Assembly (NCBI GenBank): GCA_028287035.1
Contig: JAQBQL010000185.1
Coordinates: forward strand, 1 to 42,670
Origin: Labilithrix sp.
Lineage (GTDB): Bacteria > Myxococcota > Polyangia > Polyangiales > Polyangiaceae
DNA: 42,670 bases
Direction of reading: 5' to 3'
The notes under the pieces are model-generated. The model was not told the origin of the DNA and searched no databases. It was given only the letters and a program-made list of their open reading frames with translations. Both the position numbers and the translations under genes were made by a program. This document shows, piece by piece, positions 16,759 through 26,564 of this stretch. Within the stretch, counting starts at the first letter, position 1. Each line of letters opens with the position of its first letter.

Positions 16759-19700
16759 TTAGCCCGATCCGACCGGCGCCGCCGGAAAATCTGCGCCGAG
16801 CAGCGACGGCCCGGCGACGAGCCGGGGCCGGGGGCCCTCGCGCTCCTCGAGGGCCTCGGTCCACGCCTCCCACGCGATCTCCTGCCGGGCGAAGACGAGG
16901 AGCGAGGCATCGAGCGGCGGCGGCAGCTCGGGCGGGATCGGGCCGCGCACCACCGGGACCAGCAACCCGCGGCCCCGCAGATCGTAGACCACCTCGGTCT
17001 CGTACACGGCGGTCGGCCATACGACGAGGCCCTCCTGCGCGATGTCGTACGCGGCGGCGGCGCCGACGAGCGCCTCGATCTGCTCCCGGACGAGATCGAC
17101 GCCGGCGAGCTTGTAGAGGCCGGCGAGCGCCGTCTCGAACGTCGCGCGGCGCTCCTCGTCGAGCGCCGCCACGAACCCTGGCGTGGCGAGCGACGCGACG
17201 AGGAGGCCCGCCTGCTCCTCGATGTGCACCATGGTCGTGTCCGCCGACACCGCCGGGCAGCGCACCCCGATGCGGATGCGGTTGGCGGTCAGCGAGACGA
17301 CCGACACCGACAGCTCGCCGGCCAGCCAGCGCGGCGAGGCGCGCAGCAGGCCGACGAGCTCACGCGTCGCGAAGATCTCGAGCGCGTGCTCGACCTCGTG
17401 GAGCTTCGCGCGATGCGCGCTCGCCTGCGCCTTGCCGCGGGAGACGCTGCGCCGGAGCTTCGCGAACGTCTTCGGTACCGTCCCCGAGTGGAACCCGCGC
17501 ACGAGGAGGCCGTGCATCGTCTCGCCGTGGTGACCGATGCGCACGGGCTCGAGCAGCCGCGGCCGGTTCTGCTCGTAGAGCTTCCAGTTCTCCTTGAGCT
17601 CCCACACGAGGAAGCCGAAGGCCCCGGGGAGCAGGAACACGGTGCTCCCGGCGATCGTGTTCGACACCACCGGCCCGAGTGGACGGAGGGGCTCGCGCAG
17701 CGTGCGCAGGATCACCGGGCTCAGCGGGAGGATGATCTTGTGGGAGACGGTGACGACCGGGAAATGCTTGATCGGGTTGACCTGCGGCTCGATCAGCACG
17801 TTCACGTAGATGCGGATCAGGTACGTGACGAAGAACCACACGGCGCCGAGCGCGCCCTTCGTGACGCGCGACGCGGTGGACTGCCCGTCCTGGAACGTGA
17901 GCCACTCGTCGACCGTGCCGATGCCGCGCTCGGTGAGCTCCACGAAGGTGCGGAACACGTCGAGGACGAGAGCCACGAGGCCGGGCAGCACGTGGCGGGA
18001 CAGGTCGTGCAGCCGCGTGAGGACGAAGTCGGTCACGGTCTCGTCGACGCGGAGGCCGAGCGGCGTTCCGAGGAAGGTCATCATCAGGACCGAGAGCCCC
18101 GCCGAACCGAGCAGCGCCGGCGTGGGGCCGACGTCCAGCCAGCGCGCGATGCCGTACACGACGAGCCCGAGCACGGCGGGCCTCACCACGACCGAGGTGG
18201 CGCGCACGCGTAGGACGGTCTGGACGAGCGCCGACCGGATGACGAGCTGGGGGAACCCCACGAACACCGCATGCAGCGCCGAGCCGAGGGCGGCGAAGAA
18301 GGCCCGGGACGCGTCGCGGACGCGGTCGCTGTGGAGGACGCCGAAGAAGTACAGCGCCAGGAGCGTGAACGAGGGCGGCCTCAGGATGCGCAGGTGCCGG
18401 TGGTGCAGCGCGCGCGCCAGCGGGTGCAGGAGGTGCTGGACGCCCTCCAGCAGCACGAACGAGGCGAGCACCGGGAGCACCAGGTAGAGGGTCAGGAACC
18501 GACCGGCGGGAGTACCGAACGCGACCGAGCTCACGCGCTGCAAGAACCGCAGGTAGATCTCGCCGGGGCGGTAGACGCCGTCGAGGCGCACGGCGAGGAG
18601 CCGGTCGAGCCGGAGCAGCGGATCGCCGCCCATGATCTGCGAAGGGGCGAGGTTCGGGAGCTTGAGGCTGTTCCGTGAGACGGCGTCCCGCAGCTGCGAG
18701 AGGCCGAGCGCGCGACGGATCAGCACGAGGTCGAGCAGCTCCTCGGCGAGCTTCTCGCGTGCCACGCGCTCCGGCACGCTCTTCGGGGCGAGGCCGACCT
18801 CGACGAGCGCGCTCTCGAGGGCGGGACGGATGACGCCGCGCATGTTCTCGCGCGCGAGCCGCGACGCCGCCTGGAACGTCCGTTCGAGGTGACGCCGCTC
18901 GCTCTTGTCGACGTGCTGCGCGCGGTGCGAGGCCTCGTAGGCATGGGCGAGGTGGCGCGCGACGCGGACGACGCCCACCGCCGGCAGCGCCCGGACGAGC
19001 GGGCGGCGGAAGAGCGAGGTCGCCCACGTGACCGCGTCGACCGCGAAGTGCGCGCGCTCGGCGTCCACGCAGACCTTCTGGAGGTCATGAAGGACGCGCC
19101 GCTCCACGCCGCGCAGGATCCCGGAACGCACTGCGCCCTCGGCGAGCGCGTCGAGGACGCGTGACCAGTCGCTCGCGTCCGGCGCGCCCTCCGCGGTGCC
19201 CAGCGCGGCCACGAGGCGGTCGGCAAGATCGTCGATCTGCGCGGTCGCGTCCTCGCCCGCGGAACGGCGCGCGATGATCGCGCGCACCACGTTGCGGCCG
19301 AGGCCGTGGGGGCCCGACGCGCTGGCGCGCGAACGCCGCGGCGCGCCCGAGGGACGCTTCGAGATGGGCGCGGCGGGCGGCACGGAGGTCCTCGCGCGAG
19401 GCGGGTCGGTGACGCGCGCCGCGAGGTCGCGGGCGCCGGCCGGACGCGAGGCGGCGAGCAGCACGTCGACGTCGACGTCGGCCTGGAGGGCCGCCTCGAT
19501 GCGCTGGACGCCGTCCGCGTGCTCGAAGAGATCGGCGAGGGTCGCCGGCTCGAAGCAGGCGAGCTCGAGCCAGAAGGCCGCGAGCTCGATGTACGCGTCG
19601 CGGTCGTCGTGGCCGGGGAAGAGCAGCTCCTCGGCTTCGAGCACCGCGCACACCTCGTCGAACTCGGTCTGGCCGATGCCGTCGATACGCCGGCGCACCG

Positions 19701-20034
19701 CCGCCGGACCCAGCTGGCCCTCACGCCCGCGTTCCTCGAGCGCGTGGTGCACGAGCCCGTGGAAGGCGCGGCGCCAGACGCGCTGCGGGTCGAGCCGTTC
19801 CGGGCGCGCCACCAGCACCACGGCGTCGGTGAGCGCCGCGGCCTTTTCGCCGAGCTCCGCCTCGCTGACCACGCGGAGCAGCGCGCCGCGGGCGACGACG
19901 CAGCACTGGCTGTGAGGCACCTGCATCCCCAGGCTGCCGAGGCCCCGCTGGTGCCTGATCATGCGGCGAACGATGCGCGCGTCGACCACGAGCTGCGCCG
20001 TCGTCGCGGAGGCGCTCCCGGATCGGTCGGACAC
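16759..20034 (-). CDS. Large uncharacterised membrane protein (1091 residues)
   Basis: I cannot assign a function. The N-terminal half (about 1-460) is soluble and helical, with a Ser/Arg/Pro-rich linker near 220-250. The centre (about 470-800) has roughly seven hydrophobic segments: LTLYLVLPVLASFVLLEG, SFTLLALYFFGVL, VVVRPAVLGLVVYGIA and LLGSAGLSVLMMTFLG, then ALGAVWFFVTYLIRIYVNVL followed directly by IEPQVNPIKHFPVVTVSHK, and later VFLLPGAFGFLVWEL. The last 250 residues are soluble. The LDGVYRPGEIYLRFLQR and IEPQVNPIKHFP stretches look like conserved family signatures; I have a weak recollection of similar planctomycete proteins. I place the start at GTG 20034 because TACATT lies 7 bases upstream; TTG at 20043 is the alternative. 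prfC follows 18 bases downstream. Confidence 0.85.
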   Translation of the reverse strand: MSDRSGSASATTAQLVVDARIVRRMIRHQRGLGSLGMQVPHSQCCVVARGALLRVVSEAELGEKAAALTDAVVLVARPERLDPQRVWRRAFHGLVHHALEERGREGQLGPAAVRRRIDGIGQTEFDEVCAVLEAEELLFPGHDDRDAYIELAAFWLELACFEPATLADLFEHADGVQRIEAALQADVDVDVLLAASRPAGARDLAARVTDPPRARTSVPPAAPISKRPSGAPRRSRASASGPHGLGRNVVRAIIARRSAGEDATAQIDDLADRLVAALGTAEGAPDASDWSRVLDALAEGAVRSGILRGVERRVLHDLQKVCVDAERAHFAVDAVTWATSLFRRPLVRALPAVGVVRVARHLAHAYEASHRAQHVDKSERRHLERTFQAASRLARENMRGVIRPALESALVEVGLAPKSVPERVAREKLAEELLDLVLIRRALGLSQLRDAVSRNSLKLPNLAPSQIMGGDPLLRLDRLLAVRLDGVYRPGEIYLRFLQRVSSVAFGTPAGRFLTLYLVLPVLASFVLLEGVQHLLHPLARALHHRHLRILRPPSFTLLALYFFGVLHSDRVRDASRAFFAALGSALHAVFVGFPQLVIRSALVQTVLRVRATSVVVRPAVLGLVVYGIARWLDVGPTPALLGSAGLSVLMMTFLGTPLGLRVDETVTDFVLTRLHDLSRHVLPGLVALVLDVFRTFVELTERGIGTVDEWLTFQDGQSTASRVTKGALGAVWFFVTYLIRIYVNVLIEPQVNPIKHFPVVTVSHKIILPLSPVILRTLREPLRPLGPVVSNTIAGSTVFLLPGAFGFLVWELKENWKLYEQNRPRLLEPVRIGHHGETMHGLLVRGFHSGTVPKTFAKLRRSVSRGKAQASAHRAKLHEVEHALEIFATRELVGLLRASPRWLAGELSVSVVSLTANRIRIGVRCPAVSADTTMVHIEEQAGLLVASLATPGFVAALDEERRATFETALAGLYKLAGVDLVREQIEALVGAAAAYDIAQEGLVVWPTAVYETEVVYDLRGRGLLVPVVRGPIPPELPPPLDASLLVFARQEIAWEAWTEALEEREGPRPRLVAGPSLLGADFPAAPVGSG

Positions 20035-20041
20035 GCCCCGC

Positions 20042-20047
20042 AATGTA
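20042..20047 (-). promoter_or_regulatory. -10-like TACATT before the large membrane-protein gene
   Basis: TANNNT hexamer on the minus strand, 7 bases before GTG 20034. It overlaps the alternative TTG start at 20043, which argues against that start. The two divergent genes here share a region of about 100 bases. Confidence 0.4.
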
Positions 20048-20135
20048 CCCCGGACGGGGGTCGGCGGGTTGACCGGGGCTGCGGGAAATTGACAGGAATC
20101 TCGGGAGAAGGCAGAGGATTGCCGGTACCTTCGTC

Positions 20136-22064
20136 GTGACCCCGCTGGACCCGCCCCCTCTCCTCCCCCAGCTCCTGCTCACCCTCGGCGGGCTGGTCAC
20201 GCTCGGCACCCTCGCCAGCTGCAGCGGCGTGCCGGACGCGCCCCACGAGCCCGCGGACGCCGGGTCGGTCACGGAGGAGGACAAGGCGCCGCCGCCCGTC
20301 GTACCCCCCGTCGCGCCGGCGCGGGCCCACACCCGCGTCGACGGCCACGACTTCCCGGACAAGGTCATCGCGCTCACCTGGGACGACGGCCCGGACCGCA
20401 ACACCCTGGAGCTCGCCGGGTACCTGAAGCGGCATCGCATCGCCGCGACGTTCTTCGTCGTGAGCTCCTGGATCGGCGGCGTGTCGGACGATCCAGGCCA
20501 CGGCAGCGGGGTCTACGAGAGCGGCTACGCGTACCTGCCGGTGCTCGGGGATCTCGTCGGTCTCGGTCACCGCATCGCGAACCACACGCTGAACCACACC
20601 GTGCTCCGGGAGTCCCTCGGGACCGCGATGCTCACCGCCGAGCTCCGCGACAACCAGCGCAACATCGACCCGTTCATCATGAACGAGCTCCGGCTCTTCC
20701 GCGCGCCGGGCGGCGGATGGGGATCGTTCGGGCAGGGCATCGTCGACCACGACCCGTACCTCTCGCAGCTCGTCGGCCCGGTCGCCTGGGACATCGATCG
20801 CAAGGACTGGGAGGAGTCGCTCTACTGCCACGGGCCGAGCGCCTTCTACGAGTGCGAGCGGAGCGGCCCGGGCGGGACGCTGCGCATGAAGGCCTCGGTG
20901 GTCGCCGCGCGCTACGTCGCCTCCATCGAGAGCTGGGGCCACGGCATCGTGCTCCTGCACGATCGCGTCGGTCACGTCGGATCGACCTACCAGCTCGACG
21001 TGGCCCAGGCGCTGGTCCCCGCGCTCGAGGCCAGGGGCTACGTGTTCGCCGCGCCGGTGCTCGCCTTCTCTCCGCTCACCGCGCGCGAGCACGATGCCGA
21101 GGAGCCGCTGTCCGATGCGCGTCGCTGGGATCCGAGCACGGTGCGCATCGGCGACGTGAACGGCGACGGGCGGGAGGACGTGTGCGGCCGGGCCGCCTTC
21201 GGCGTGACGTGCGCCATCTCCGTCACGATCCCTGGCACGAACGACCGGCTGCCCCGCACCGTCTTCCGCGCGTCGCGCCGCGTCCCCGACGAGCGCGCGG
21301 CGGCGCTCCCGGGCGGAGCCCTCCACCTCGCCGACATCACCGGCGACGGTCAGGCCGACGTGTGCGTCGCGTCTCCGGACGGGATCCGCTGCGCCACCTC
21401 GAACGCCGCGGGCGAGCTCGGTGAGCTGCGCACCTGGTCGCGCGCCGACCACGCGGGCTCGTTCCGGTTCGCCGACGTCGACGGCGACGGCAAGGCCGAC
21501 GCGTGCAGCCGCACGCCTTCGGGGATCGCGTGCGCGAGGAACGTCGGCCGGCGGTTCGATGCGGCACGGACCTGGCTCCCCGACATGACCGACGCGCTGG
21601 GCTGGTCCACGGCTCCTCACGCGAGCACGGTGCAGCTCGCGGACGTCGATGGCGACGGGCGCGCCGACATCTGCGGACGAGGCGTGCGCGGCATCGAGTG
21701 CGCGCTCTCCACCGGCAAGGCGTTCCTGCCGCTCGCCCGCTGGTCGAGCGCGTCGGACTTCGCGGACGACGGCACCTGGAACGTGGATCCCGCGGCCTAC
21801 GGCAGCCTCCGCTTCGGTGACGTCAACGGCGACGGGCGCGCCGACGTGTGCGGGCTCGGCCGCGACGGGCTCGTCTGCGCGCTCTCGACGGGCCGCTCCT
21901 TCACGAAGGCGACCGTCTGGATCGACCGCCGCGCCACCGACGCGCAGGGCTGGTCGAGCCCGGAGGCAGCGGCAACCCTCCAGCTCGGTGACGTCAACGG
22001 TGATGGGCGTGCCGACGTGTGCGGCCGCGGCCACGACGGGCTCGTCTGCGGGCTCGCCCCCTGA
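20136..22064 (+). CDS. NodB-type polysaccharide deacetylase lipoprotein with FG-GAP/VCBS-like repeats
   Basis: A 642-residue protein with GTG start, a hydrophobic signal and lipobox LASC (Cys29). The NodB homology domain (about 75-320) has ALTWDDGPDRN (Asp83/84, with Trp for the usual Phe), the metal-binding HRIANHTLNH (His150/His154), RLFRAPGG (catalytic-loop Arg189) and GIVLLHD. The C-terminal half is six calcium-binding-like repeats of the DVNGDGRADVCG type. The enzyme part should deacetylate an N-acetylated glycan outside the cytoplasm; the repeats may form a propeller that binds glycan or protein. A TACCTT hexamer ends 4 bases before the GTG, too close for a standard leaderless start, so the exact start is open. 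It converges on the histidine-kinase gene with a 6-base gap. Confidence 0.88.
   Translation: MTPLDPPPLLPQLLLTLGGLVTLGTLASCSGVPDAPHEPADAGSVTEEDKAPPPVVPPVAPARAHTRVDGHDFPDKVIALTWDDGPDRNTLELAGYLKRHRIAATFFVVSSWIGGVSDDPGHGSGVYESGYAYLPVLGDLVGLGHRIANHTLNHTVLRESLGTAMLTAELRDNQRNIDPFIMNELRLFRAPGGGWGSFGQGIVDHDPYLSQLVGPVAWDIDRKDWEESLYCHGPSAFYECERSGPGGTLRMKASVVAARYVASIESWGHGIVLLHDRVGHVGSTYQLDVAQALVPALEARGYVFAAPVLAFSPLTAREHDAEEPLSDARRWDPSTVRIGDVNGDGREDVCGRAAFGVTCAISVTIPGTNDRLPRTVFRASRRVPDERAAALPGGALHLADITGDGQADVCVASPDGIRCATSNAAGELGELRTWSRADHAGSFRFADVDGDGKADACSRTPSGIACARNVGRRFDAARTWLPDMTDALGWSTAPHASTVQLADVDGDGRADICGRGVRGIECALSTGKAFLPLARWSSASDFADDGTWNVDPAAYGSLRFGDVNGDGRADVCGLGRDGLVCALSTGRSFTKATVWIDRRATDAQGWSSPEAAATLQLGDVNGDGRADVCGRGHDGLVCGLAP
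21141..22061 (+). repeat. Six FG-GAP/VCBS-like protein repeats with paired Cys
   Basis: Within the deacetylase gene, six units carry D-x-(N/D/T)-GDG-x-x-D followed by a Cys and, about 10 residues later, a second Cys (DVCGR...GVTCA, DVCVA...GIRCA, DACSR...GIACA, DICGR...GIECA, DVCGL...GLVCA, DVCGR...GLVCG). Spacing is about 40-60 residues. Confidence 0.85.
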
Positions 22065-22080
22065 CCGCGATCAGGCGAGC
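22052..22080. terminator. Hairpin across the deacetylase and histidine-kinase stop codons
   Basis: GCTCGCC...TGA-CCGCGA-TCA-GGCGAGC: a 7-bp outer stem, a 3-base bulge, then a 3-bp inner stem made of the forward TGA stop and part of the reverse-strand end region. It spans the whole 6-base convergent gap. No T-tract. Confidence 0.4.
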
Positions 22081-23477
22081 GGCAGCGAGAAGAAGAACGT
22101 GGTCCCGGCGCCGGGCTCGCTCGTGACGCCGACCTCGCCGCCGTGCGCCTTCACGATGCCGCGCACGATCGACAGGCCGAGCCCCGCGCCCTCGCGCGCC
22201 TTTCGCTTGCCCTGGTAGAAGCGGTCGAAGACGTGCTGCAGCTCGGCGGCGGCGATGCCGCTGCCGGTGTCCTTCACCGAGAACGTCGCGAACCCGCCCG
22301 GGGTGCGCTCGGCCGACACCGTGATCGAGCCGCCCTTGGGGGTGAACTTCAACGCGTTGCCGATCAGGTTCGAGAGCACCTGGATCACGCGCTCGCGGTC
22401 GGCGCGGATCTCGATGCCGCCGCCGACCGTCGACAGGAGCGTGACGCCGCGCTGCGTGGCGTTGGCGTGGAACAGCTCGAGCGCGTCGGCGACGAGCGGC
22501 GCCGCGTCCTGCGCACCGACGTCGAGGGTGAAGCCCCCGCCCTCGAGCGCGGTCACGTCGAGGAGGTCACGGACCAGCGCCTCCATGCGCGTGGTCGCGC
22601 GCATGATCATCGCGACGCGCGCCGTCCCCTTGTGGACGGTCTCGTCGAGGTCGTCCCGGAGGAGGGAGGCGGCCATGCGGACCGTCGACAGCGGCGTCCG
22701 GAGATCGTGCGAGACGATGCCCACGAGCTCGTCGCGAGCGCTGATCGACCGCTCGAGATCCGACACGAGGAACGCATTCTCCACCGCGATGGCCGCGCGC
22801 TGGGCGAGGTCCTCGGCGAGCGCGCGATCCGTCTCGCCGTAGCGACGGTTCGACTCCGAGAAGGCGAAGGTGACGACGCCGAGCGCCTTGCCGCGCGTCC
22901 GCAGGGGCACCGCCATCAGCGAGCGGGCGACCGGCGCGCCGGACCCCGGTCCGAGCGCAACGGGAAAAGCGTCCGGCTCGAAGAGGGTCTCGCCGGTCTC
23001 GAGGACGCGCGCGGTGGGGCTTCCGCCGGGCGGGACGAACCGGCCGAGCAGCTGCGCGGCGACCGCCGCGTGGACGGGGTTCCAGTTCTCGGCCGCGACG
23101 CGCTCGACCCCCGACGTATCGAGGAGATCGCAGAAGCACCAGTCGGCGAGATCCGGCACCGCGATGCGGGCGAGGCTCTGGAGGCGGAGCCGCGCGTCGA
23201 GCGGGCTGTCGAAGAGGACGCGCGAGGCCTCGTGCGCGAACGCGAGGCGCCGCTGCGCCGCCTCCGCGTCGACACGCGAGAGACGCTCTTCCTCGGCGCT
23301 GCGCGGCGGCGGATGAGCGCTGAGGGGCTTCTGACCGGACACCTCGGCGATGGCGCGGTCGAGGGCGGCGCGCAGGTCGAGGACCATCGAGCGCTCCTCG
23401 AGGGACACCTCGGCACGGGCCAGCGCGCTCCGCGCCTCCTCGAGCGAGACCCTCAGGGCTTGGCGCTCTTCAGCCAT
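22071..23477 (-). CDS. Soluble GAF-domain sensor histidine kinase
   Basis: A 468-residue cytoplasmic kinase with no membrane segment. An N-terminal coiled coil (about 4-50) leads to a GAF domain (about 75-238, with ARSLMAVPLRTRGKALGVVTF). The H-box is DELVGIVSHDLRTPLS (His257), followed by N-box VLSNLIGNALKFTPKGG, G1 VKDTGSGIA, F-box FDRFYQGKRK and G2 GAGLGLSIVRGIVKAHGG. The GAF domain should sense a small ligand or redox state. The ATG at 23477 lies 10 bases after the cheB stop, so it is the last gene of the chemosensory operon, an unusual partner for CheA. A longer frame to 23546 overlaps cheB and is not preferred. There is no dedicated response regulator next to it. Confidence 0.93.
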   Translation of the reverse strand: MAEERQALRVSLEEARSALARAEVSLEERSMVLDLRAALDRAIAEVSGQKPLSAHPPPRSAEEERLSRVDAEAAQRRLAFAHEASRVLFDSPLDARLRLQSLARIAVPDLADWCFCDLLDTSGVERVAAENWNPVHAAVAAQLLGRFVPPGGSPTARVLETGETLFEPDAFPVALGPGSGAPVARSLMAVPLRTRGKALGVVTFAFSESNRRYGETDRALAEDLAQRAAIAVENAFLVSDLERSISARDELVGIVSHDLRTPLSTVRMAASLLRDDLDETVHKGTARVAMIMRATTRMEALVRDLLDVTALEGGGFTLDVGAQDAAPLVADALELFHANATQRGVTLLSTVGGGIEIRADRERVIQVLSNLIGNALKFTPKGGSITVSAERTPGGFATFSVKDTGSGIAAAELQHVFDRFYQGKRKAREGAGLGLSIVRGIVKAHGGEVGVTSEPGAGTTFFFSLPLA

Positions 23478-23487
23478 GAACGGGCCT

Positions 23488-24564
23488 TCATACCACGGGG
23501 CTCGGGCGCCTACCCGAAAGCCGTTCGAGCTGCATCGCCACCTCACCCAGGGGGACGACGGCGTCGACGGTCCGCGCCTCGATCGCGGCGCGCGGCATCC
23601 CGAAGATGTCGCTCGACGTCTCGTCCTGCGCGATGACGTACCCCCCGGCCTTCTTCAGCACGCGGAGGCCGTCGACGCCGTCCGTTCCCATCCCCGTCAG
23701 GATGATTCCCGCGGCGCCGGAGCCGAACGGCGCGAGCGATTCGAAGAGGTGCGAGGCCGAGGGACGGAACCCGTTCCGCGCCGGGGAATGGGAGAGCGCG
23801 ATGGTGAGGGTGGGCGACACCCCGATGTGCGCGTCGTCGGGCGCGATGTAGACGGTCCCGGGAGCGAGCGGCTCGCCGGGCTCTCCGATCTTCACCTTCA
23901 CCGGGCACACGTCGTCGAGCCACTTCGCGAAGCCGACGCCGAAGCCGTGCGCGATGTGCTGCACCAGCACCAGCGGCACCGGGTACGAGGCGTCCAGCGC
24001 CGAGAGGATCTTCTGGTAGGCGGCAGGTCCGCCGGTGGACGCGGCGAGGCCGATCACCTTGACTGCGCCGCCCGCGCGGGGCGGCACCTCGGGCTCGCGC
24101 TCCTGTTTGCGGTAGGGAGGCGGCGCGTTGTCGGCCCAGCGCCGGACCAGACGCACCTGCGACATGGACCGCACCGTGGCGAGCAGCGTCGCGCGCGAGG
24201 TCGCCCAGCCCGGGGCGGCGGGGCCGGTCGGCTTCGGCAGCACGGCGAGCGCGCCGGAACGGAGCGCTTCCATCGAGATCTGGACGCTGTGCACGTCGAG
24301 GCTCGAGACGATGACGATCGGCGTGGGCACGTCGCTCATGATCCGGCGCGTCGCCTCGAGGCCGTCGATGCCCGGCATCTGGATGTCCATCGTGAGCACG
24401 TCGGGCCGGAGCGCACGGGCCTGCGCGACGGCCTCGATGCCGTTCGCGGCGGTGCCGACGACGTCGAAGTCGGGCGACAGGCCGAAGATTCCGACGAGCA
24501 GGGCGCGCGCGGTCGGCGAGTCCTCGGCGATGAGCACGCGGATCTTCTTGGCGAGAGCGGTCAT
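23488..24564 (-). CDS. cheB: CheB receptor methylesterase/deamidase with receiver domain
   Basis: A 358-residue CheB. The receiver domain (about 8-125) has AEDS (13-16), phospho-acceptor Asp60 in LTMDIQMPGIDG and the Lys of LPKP (110-113). A linker leads to the methylesterase domain with the catalytic Ser176 (AASTGGP), His203 (VQHIAHGFG) and Asp295 (GMGTDG). It removes methyl groups from the receptor encoded in the same operon. The start is ATG 24564, overlapping the cheA stop as ATGA; the longer frame to 24813 lies inside cheA and is rejected. GGAG precedes the ATG. Confidence 0.96.
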   Translation of the reverse strand: MTALAKKIRVLIAEDSPTARALLVGIFGLSPDFDVVGTAANGIEAVAQARALRPDVLTMDIQMPGIDGLEATRRIMSDVPTPIVIVSSLDVHSVQISMEALRSGALAVLPKPTGPAAPGWATSRATLLATVRSMSQVRLVRRWADNAPPPYRKQEREPEVPPRAGGAVKVIGLAASTGGPAAYQKILSALDASYPVPLVLVQHIAHGFGVGFAKWLDDVCPVKVKIGEPGEPLAPGTVYIAPDDAHIGVSPTLTIALSHSPARNGFRPSASHLFESLAPFGSGAAGIILTGMGTDGVDGLRVLKKAGGYVIAQDETSSDIFGMPRAAIEARTVDAVVPLGEVAMQLERLSGRRPSPVV

Positions 24565-26564
24565 AGGAGTCTCCGTAGCGTAGCGACGAGCAGCTCCTGG
24601 TCGAAGGCGCGCTTCACGATGTAGGCGTTGGCGCCCGCGTCGAGGCCACGCCGGCGGTCTGCCTCGGAGGCGCGGCCCGTGACGAGGAGGACGGGCAAGG
24701 CATTGAACCGCGCCGCGCCGCGGATCCGGCTCGTCAGCTCGAAGCCGTCGAGGCCCGGCATCTCCACGTCCGACACGACCGCGTCGACGGTGCGCGACTG
24801 GAGGAGCTCCCACGCCTCCGCCCCGTCCCCGGCGGTCAGCACCGTGAACCCCGCGGCCTCCAGGATGGACCGCTCGAGGGTGCGCGTCGTGACGGAGTCG
24901 TCGGCGAGGAGGATGGTCGGACGCGCGCCGCGTTTGGTCGCGAGCTCCGCCGCCGCGCCGAGCCCGCCAGCCGTGCCCGTCGCATGCTCGATCAGCTCGC
25001 CCGTGTGCATGACCAGCGCGGCGCGCCCGTCCGAGGTCGTGGTCACGCCGGTCACGAGGCGAGCTCCGGCGAGGCGCGCGGGGAGCACGGTGACGGCGAC
25101 CTCGCGCTCCTCCAGCAGCTCGGTCACGCGGATCGCCGCGGTGCGCCCGTGCGACGAGAGGACGACGAGCAGCACGTACGCCGCCGCGTCACCGGAGGGC
25201 GGCTCCCCGAGCAGGGCCGCGAGGTCGGCGACCGGGATGGGTCCGCGTGGATCCGGCACGACGAGCCGACCGCCGCTGATGACCAGGGACTCGCGGGACA
25301 CGCGGAGGAGCCGCTCGATCGCGGGCGTCGGCACGGCGACCACCGAACGGCCCGCGACCGCCGTGACCGCGCGCACCGAGGAGCGCCGCATCGGGACGGT
25401 CAGCGCGATCCGGGTCCCCTGCCCGGCTCGGAACGACACCGCGATGGCGCCCCGGAGGTCCTCGACGCGCTTGCGCACGATGTCGAGCCCGATGCCGCGT
25501 CCGGAGAGCGCGGTCACGACCGGCGCGGTGGACACGCCCGGGACGAACGCGGTCTGGACGATCTCGTCGTCGGAGGCGACGCCGGGCTGCTCGCCGCGGG
25601 CACGGCGGAGCGCCTCGACGTCGAACCCGCGTCCGTCGTCCTCGACGGACACGACGAGATCGGAGGAGCGGACGCGCGCCTCGACGCGGATCGTGGCGCG
25701 GGCCTTCTTGCCCTTGCGCACGCGCTCCTCGGGGGCCTCGCAGCCGTGGTCGACGGCGTTCCGCACGAGGTGGATGAGCGCCTCCCGGAGCGCCCTCACG
25801 ATCTCGCGGTCGAAGCCGATCTCCGCGCCGCGCACCTCGATGCCGACCTCGCGCCCCGTGGCGACGGCGGCCTCGCGTACGACGCGGTCGAGACCGACCG
25901 CCGCGGCCGAGAAGGGCAGCTGACGCAGCTCGCGGATCGCGCTCACCATCGAGTGGCTCAGACGGCCGACCCGGCGCGCATCGACGTTCTGCGCGGCGGT
26001 GCGGCCCGCCTGCTCGAGCGCGCTCGTCACCGCGCGGCCCACCGTCTCCTCGAGGTCGGCGGCGAGCGCGATCAGCGCGTCGACGCGGGCGAGGGAGAGC
26101 CGGATGGCTCCGCTCTCGTCACTCTGCGGCTCGCTCCTGATGCTCGCCGTCTCGGGGGCGGCGTCGGGGGCGGTCAGCTCCGCCAGGTCACGCTCGATGT
26201 CGGTGCCCGCGAGCGTACCGGCGCGCGCGAGCTCGGGGCCGACGCGCTCGAGCACGTCCCCGAACCTCAGGAGGCGCGTGACGTGCGAGGGGGTCAGCGT
26301 GTCGGGGCTCGCGCGCAGCTGCTCGAGGAGGTCCTCCATGGCGTGGCTCGCGCCCTCGACCGACATCACGCCGGCCGCGCGCGAGGCGCCCTTCACGGTG
26401 TGGATCGTACGAAATAGCACGTGGAGGAGCTCGGCGCGCGCCTTGCCGGTCGCGCCCTCGAGCTGCAGCGCCTCCCTCTTCAGCGCGCGCGCGTGCTCGG
26501 CCGACTCCTCGACGAACGAGGCGAGGACGAGACGCGAGAGCGCGTCTTCGCCGTCGCCCGTCAC
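24561..26564 (-). CDS. cheA: CheA-type histidine kinase with C-terminal receiver
   Basis: A 667-residue hybrid CheA. The Hpt domain holds the phosphorylated His55 in [16 protein letters not shown] linker and dimerisation region follow, then the ATPase with N-box [13 protein letters not shown]1 VEDDGRGFD and G2 [20 protein letters not shown]. Next come a CheW-like P5 domain (about 390-520) and a receiver at about 548-667 with ADDS and phospho-acceptor Asp599 ([10 protein letters not shown]). The receiver probably stands in for a free CheY or acts as a phosphate sink, as in other hybrid CheA kinases. GTG start at 26564 overlaps the mcp stop (GTGA); the end overlaps cheB by 4 bases. Confidence 0.96.
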   Translation of the reverse strand: MTGDGEDALSRLVLASFVEESAEHARALKREALQLEGATGKARAELLHVLFRTIHTVKGASRAAGVMSVEGASHAMEDLLEQLRASPDTLTPSHVTRLLRFGDVLERVGPELARAGTLAGTDIERDLAELTAPDAAPETASIRSEPQSDESGAIRLSLARVDALIALAADLEETVGRAVTSALEQAGRTAAQNVDARRVGRLSHSMVSAIRELRQLPFSAAAVGLDRVVREAAVATGREVGIEVRGAEIGFDREIVRALREALIHLVRNAVDHGCEAPEERVRKGKKARATIRVEARVRSSDLVVSVEDDGRGFDVEALRRARGEQPGVASDDEIVQTAFVPGVSTAPVVTALSGRGIGLDIVRKRVEDLRGAIAVSFRAGQGTRIALTVPMRRSSVRAVTAVAGRSVVAVPTPAIERLLRVSRESLVISGGRLVVPDPRGPIPVADLAALLGEPPSGDAAAYVLLVVLSSHGRTAAIRVTELLEEREVAVTVLPARLAGARLVTGVTTTSDGRAALVMHTGELIEHATGTAGGLGAAAELATKRGARPTILLADDSVTTRTLERSILEAAGFTVLTAGDGAEAWELLQSRTVDAVVSDVEMPGLDGFELTSRIRGAARFNALPVLLVTGRASEADRRRGLDAGANAYIVKRAFDQELLVATLRRLL

